The notes beneath the pieces are model-generated. The model was not told the DNA's origin. It did not search any database and saw nothing but the letters and a program-made list of their open reading frames with translations. A stretch of 6,496 bases of DNA from Dehalococcoidia bacterium (GTDB lineage Bacteria; Chloroflexota; Dehalococcoidia; SAR202; UBA826). Both the position numbers and the translations under genes were made by a program. This document shows, in pieces, positions 4,491 through 6,496 of the stretch; position 1 is the first letter of the stretch; each line of letters opens with the position of its first letter. The stretch spans positions 1 through 6,496 of the forward strand of contig DTSF01000344.1 in NCBI GenBank assembly GCA_012965485.1, in the 5' to 3' direction.

Positions 4491-6496
4491 ATGGTTTTAA
4501 GTCCAGATAAGTTTACTGAACAGGCCCAAGAGGTAATTGCTGCCTCTCAGGATATACTCAACAGATATAGACACAACCAGTGGGATTCCGAACATCTTTT
4601 TATGGCCTTAATAGAGCAGGAAAAAGGGGTCCCTTCGGAAATTTTCAGTGTTTTGGGTGTGAATCTAGAGGTTCTGCATGCCACTCTTCACGCTAACCTT
4701 GAGAAGGACGACAGGGTGGCTGGTCAAGCAAATCAAATTTTTATTACTCCCAGATTATCTGAATTGTTTAAAAGGGCGGACGACGAATCTCAAAGGTTAA
4801 ATGATGAATTTATTGGAACAGAACACATTCTTATAGCACTCACTGAGGAAGAGACAGGAGCATCAGCCGAATTACTGAGTAGTTTTAAAGTCACAACTGA
4901 GGAGGTATATAAAGCTCTTCAAGGTATTCGGGGGTCCCATAGAATTACAGATCAAAGAGCCGAAAGTCGATATAGGTCTTTAGAAAAATTTGCCACGGAT
5001 TTGACTCTGTTGGCCGAAAAGGGTCGCTTGGATCCTATTGTTGGGCGTGATGTAGAAATATCCAGGGTCATGCAGACGTTGATACGGAGAACGAAAAACA
5101 ACCCAGTAATAATCGGTGGGGCTGGTGTAGGTAAAACAGCTTTAGCAGAAGGCCTGGCACAAAGGATAGTCGCTGGAGATGTCCCATTCGAGCTTAGGTC
5201 AAAGAGAATTCTTGCCTTAGATATGGGGTCCTTGCTTGCTGGGTCAAAATTTCGCGGTGAGTTCGAAGAGAGACTAAAAGCTGTTATGGACGAGGTAAAA
5301 CAGTCGAAGGGCGAGGTCATGCTTTTTATCGACGAAATTCATACCGTGGTTGGTGCTGGAGCTACCGACGGTAGCCTTGATGCCAGTAACATGATGAAAC
5401 CCGCTCTCGCCAGAGGCGAACTTCAGTGTTTGGGCGCTACGACGGAAGAAGAATACACCAGGTACATTGAATCTGATGCAGCTCTTGAAAGAAGATTCCA
5501 GCCGATTCTGGTTGAAGAGCCGGATATAGATACTAGTATAGAAATGCTGAAGGCTCTCCGCCCCAAATATGAAGCCCATCACAGGCTGAAAATACAGGAT
5601 GAAGCCCTTAAATCCTCAGTAGTGTTGAGTCATAGATATATATCTGGGAGGTTACTGCCAGATAAAGCTGTCGATTTAATAGATGAAGCGGCAAGTAAAA
5701 TTCGAATTGATGAACAGCTCCACCCAATGTCTTTGAGAGAAAAAGAATCTAAACTTCGTCAGCTACAGATAGAAGAGATAGCTTCCTCTGAGATGGGGGA
5801 TTACGAGAAGGCGGCAGAAACAAAGGCGGAAATAGCCCGAATTGGGGAAAACTATACAGATGAAAAAAACCAATTAAACAGTGTCGAAACTTCTGAACGG
5901 CAAGTAACTTCCGAGGATATAGCTTCGCTCATTGCTACTTGGACAGGCATACCTGTTGAAAGATTGTTAGAAAGTGAGGCTGACAAACTCCTTAGCATGG
6001 AATCTCGCATCCAAAGTAGGCTTGTTGGTCAAAAAGAAGCCGTTCAAGCAGTTTGTGAAGCCGTAAGAAGAGGACGTGCTGGGATCAAGGACGAAAATAG
6101 ACCAATAGGGAGTTTTATATTTCTAGGACCAACGGGAGTTGGCAAAACCGAATTAGCTAGGTCGCTTGCCTGGTACCTGTTTGACGATGAGGAAAATATG
6201 GTACGTCTGGATATGAGTGAATATATGGAGCCTCACTCAGTAGCAAGGATGATAGGCTCTCCCCCAGGATACGTGGGTTATTCTGAAGGTGGTCAACTGA
6301 CAGAAGCCGTGAGGAAAAGGCCTTTCAAGGTTATCCTTTTTGATGAGATAGAAAAAGCACATCCTGATGTTTTCAATATTTTGTTGCAAATTCTCGAAGA
6401 CGGAAGGCTTACTGATGGCCAAGGTAGAGTCGTAGATTTCAAAAACACAGTAATAATCATGACCAGTAACTTAGGGTCGTCGATTAACACTTCTGA
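4491..6496 (+). CDS. clpC: ClpC/ClpB-type AAA+ unfoldase, 3' end cut by window
   Basis: This is a cytoplasmic Hsp100 ATPase that threads proteins through a hexameric ring, either for degradation with ClpP (ClpC) or for disaggregation (ClpB). The 668 complete codons lack only the C-terminal part. Two Clp N-repeats span about 7-145. The first ATPase has Walker A GGAGVGKT (209-216), pore loop KFRG (253-256), Walker B D281-E282 and arginines R334/R335. The middle region (about 404-510) is short and has a UVR-like [12 protein letters not shown] (437-448). The second ATPase has Walker A GPTGVGKT (546-553), pore loop GYVGY (593-597) and Walker B D618-E619. The 337-residue spacing between the Walker A motifs fits ClpC; ClpB has a long coiled-coil M-domain there. 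However, the linker RITDQ...LEKFATDLT (151-172), LTDGQGR and TSNLGS look ClpB-like. The ClpP-docking loop would lie just past the edge, so the clpC symbol is provisional. Confidence 0.88.
   Translation, partial: MVLSPDKFTEQAQEVIAASQDILNRYRHNQWDSEHLFMALIEQEKGVPSEIFSVLGVNLEVLHATLHANLEKDDRVAGQANQIFITPRLSELFKRADDESQRLNDEFIGTEHILIALTEEETGASAELLSSFKVTTEEVYKALQGIRGSHRITDQRAESRYRSLEKFATDLTLLAEKGRLDPIVGRDVEISRVMQTLIRRTKNNPVIIGGAGVGKTALAEGLAQRIVAGDVPFELRSKRILALDMGSLLAGSKFRGEFEERLKAVMDEVKQSKGEVMLFIDEIHTVVGAGATDGSLDASNMMKPALARGELQCLGATTEEEYTRYIESDAALERRFQPILVEEPDIDTSIEMLKALRPKYEAHHRLKIQDEALKSSVVLSHRYISGRLLPDKAVDLIDEAASKIRIDEQLHPMSLREKESKLRQLQIEEIASSEMGDYEKAAETKAEIARIGENYTDEKNQLNSVETSERQVTSEDIASLIATWTGIPVERLLESEADKLLSMESRIQSRLVGQKEAVQAVCEAVRRGRAGIKDENRPIGSFIFLGPTGVGKTELARSLAWYLFDDEENMVRLDMSEYMEPHSVARMIGSPPGYVGYSEGGQLTEAVRKRPFKVILFDEIEKAHPDVFNILLQILEDGRLTDGQGRVVDFKNTVIIMTSNLGSSINTS

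Noticed and set aside
4952..5582. Two minus-strand open frames (122 and 102 codons) opposite the Clp ATPase
   Set aside because: They overlap conserved ATPase motifs of the Clp gene on the other strand and have no protein-like features of their own.

Overview
This window is a stretch of AT-rich bacterial chromosome carrying ordinary housekeeping genes. It holds two replication genes (the replicative helicase dnaB and the clamp-loader delta subunit holA), the ribosomal protein gene rplI, a small DUF1232 membrane protein, a PHP-family phosphoesterase and the first roughly 670 codons of a Clp/Hsp100 unfoldase. I see no tRNA, rRNA, mobile element, CRISPR array or phage signature. The host cannot be fixed from sequence alone. 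My low-confidence impression, from the look of the proteins, is an environmental bacterium near the Chloroflexota (Dehalococcoidia/SAR202-like).

Layout: positions 35-2588 form a minus-strand block read from right to left, DUF1232 gene > rplI > dnaB. A Shine-Dalgarno-like AAGGAG near position 8 suggests that another minus-strand gene follows just outside the left edge. rplI has a perfect extended -10 (TGTTATAAT) and a leader of about 75 nt that holds a 10-nt direct repeat and a hairpin. dnaB has a candidate promoter of its own in the 100-nt gap after rplI. The DUF1232 gene and holA diverge from an 86-nt region with overlapping candidate promoters. holA (plus) then converges with the PHP gene (minus), with only 7 nt between the stop codons. 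The PHP gene and the Clp ATPase diverge from a 183-nt intergenic region with a good sigma70-type promoter for the Clp gene and a weaker one for the PHP gene. The Clp gene runs off the right end.

How the genes relate: rplI next to dnaB is a classic bacterial pairing of translation and replication genes. holA is a second replisome part placed close by but transcribed the other way. The Clp ATPase belongs to protein quality control. Both replication genes appear to start with TTG.

The points most worth a second look are a long, strongly acidic C-terminal tail on ribosomal protein L9, a Clp ATPase that mixes ClpB-like and ClpC-like signatures and is cut just before the segment that would show ClpP docking, and the repeat-plus-hairpin leader of rplI. 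I do not see a convincing novel multi-gene system here.
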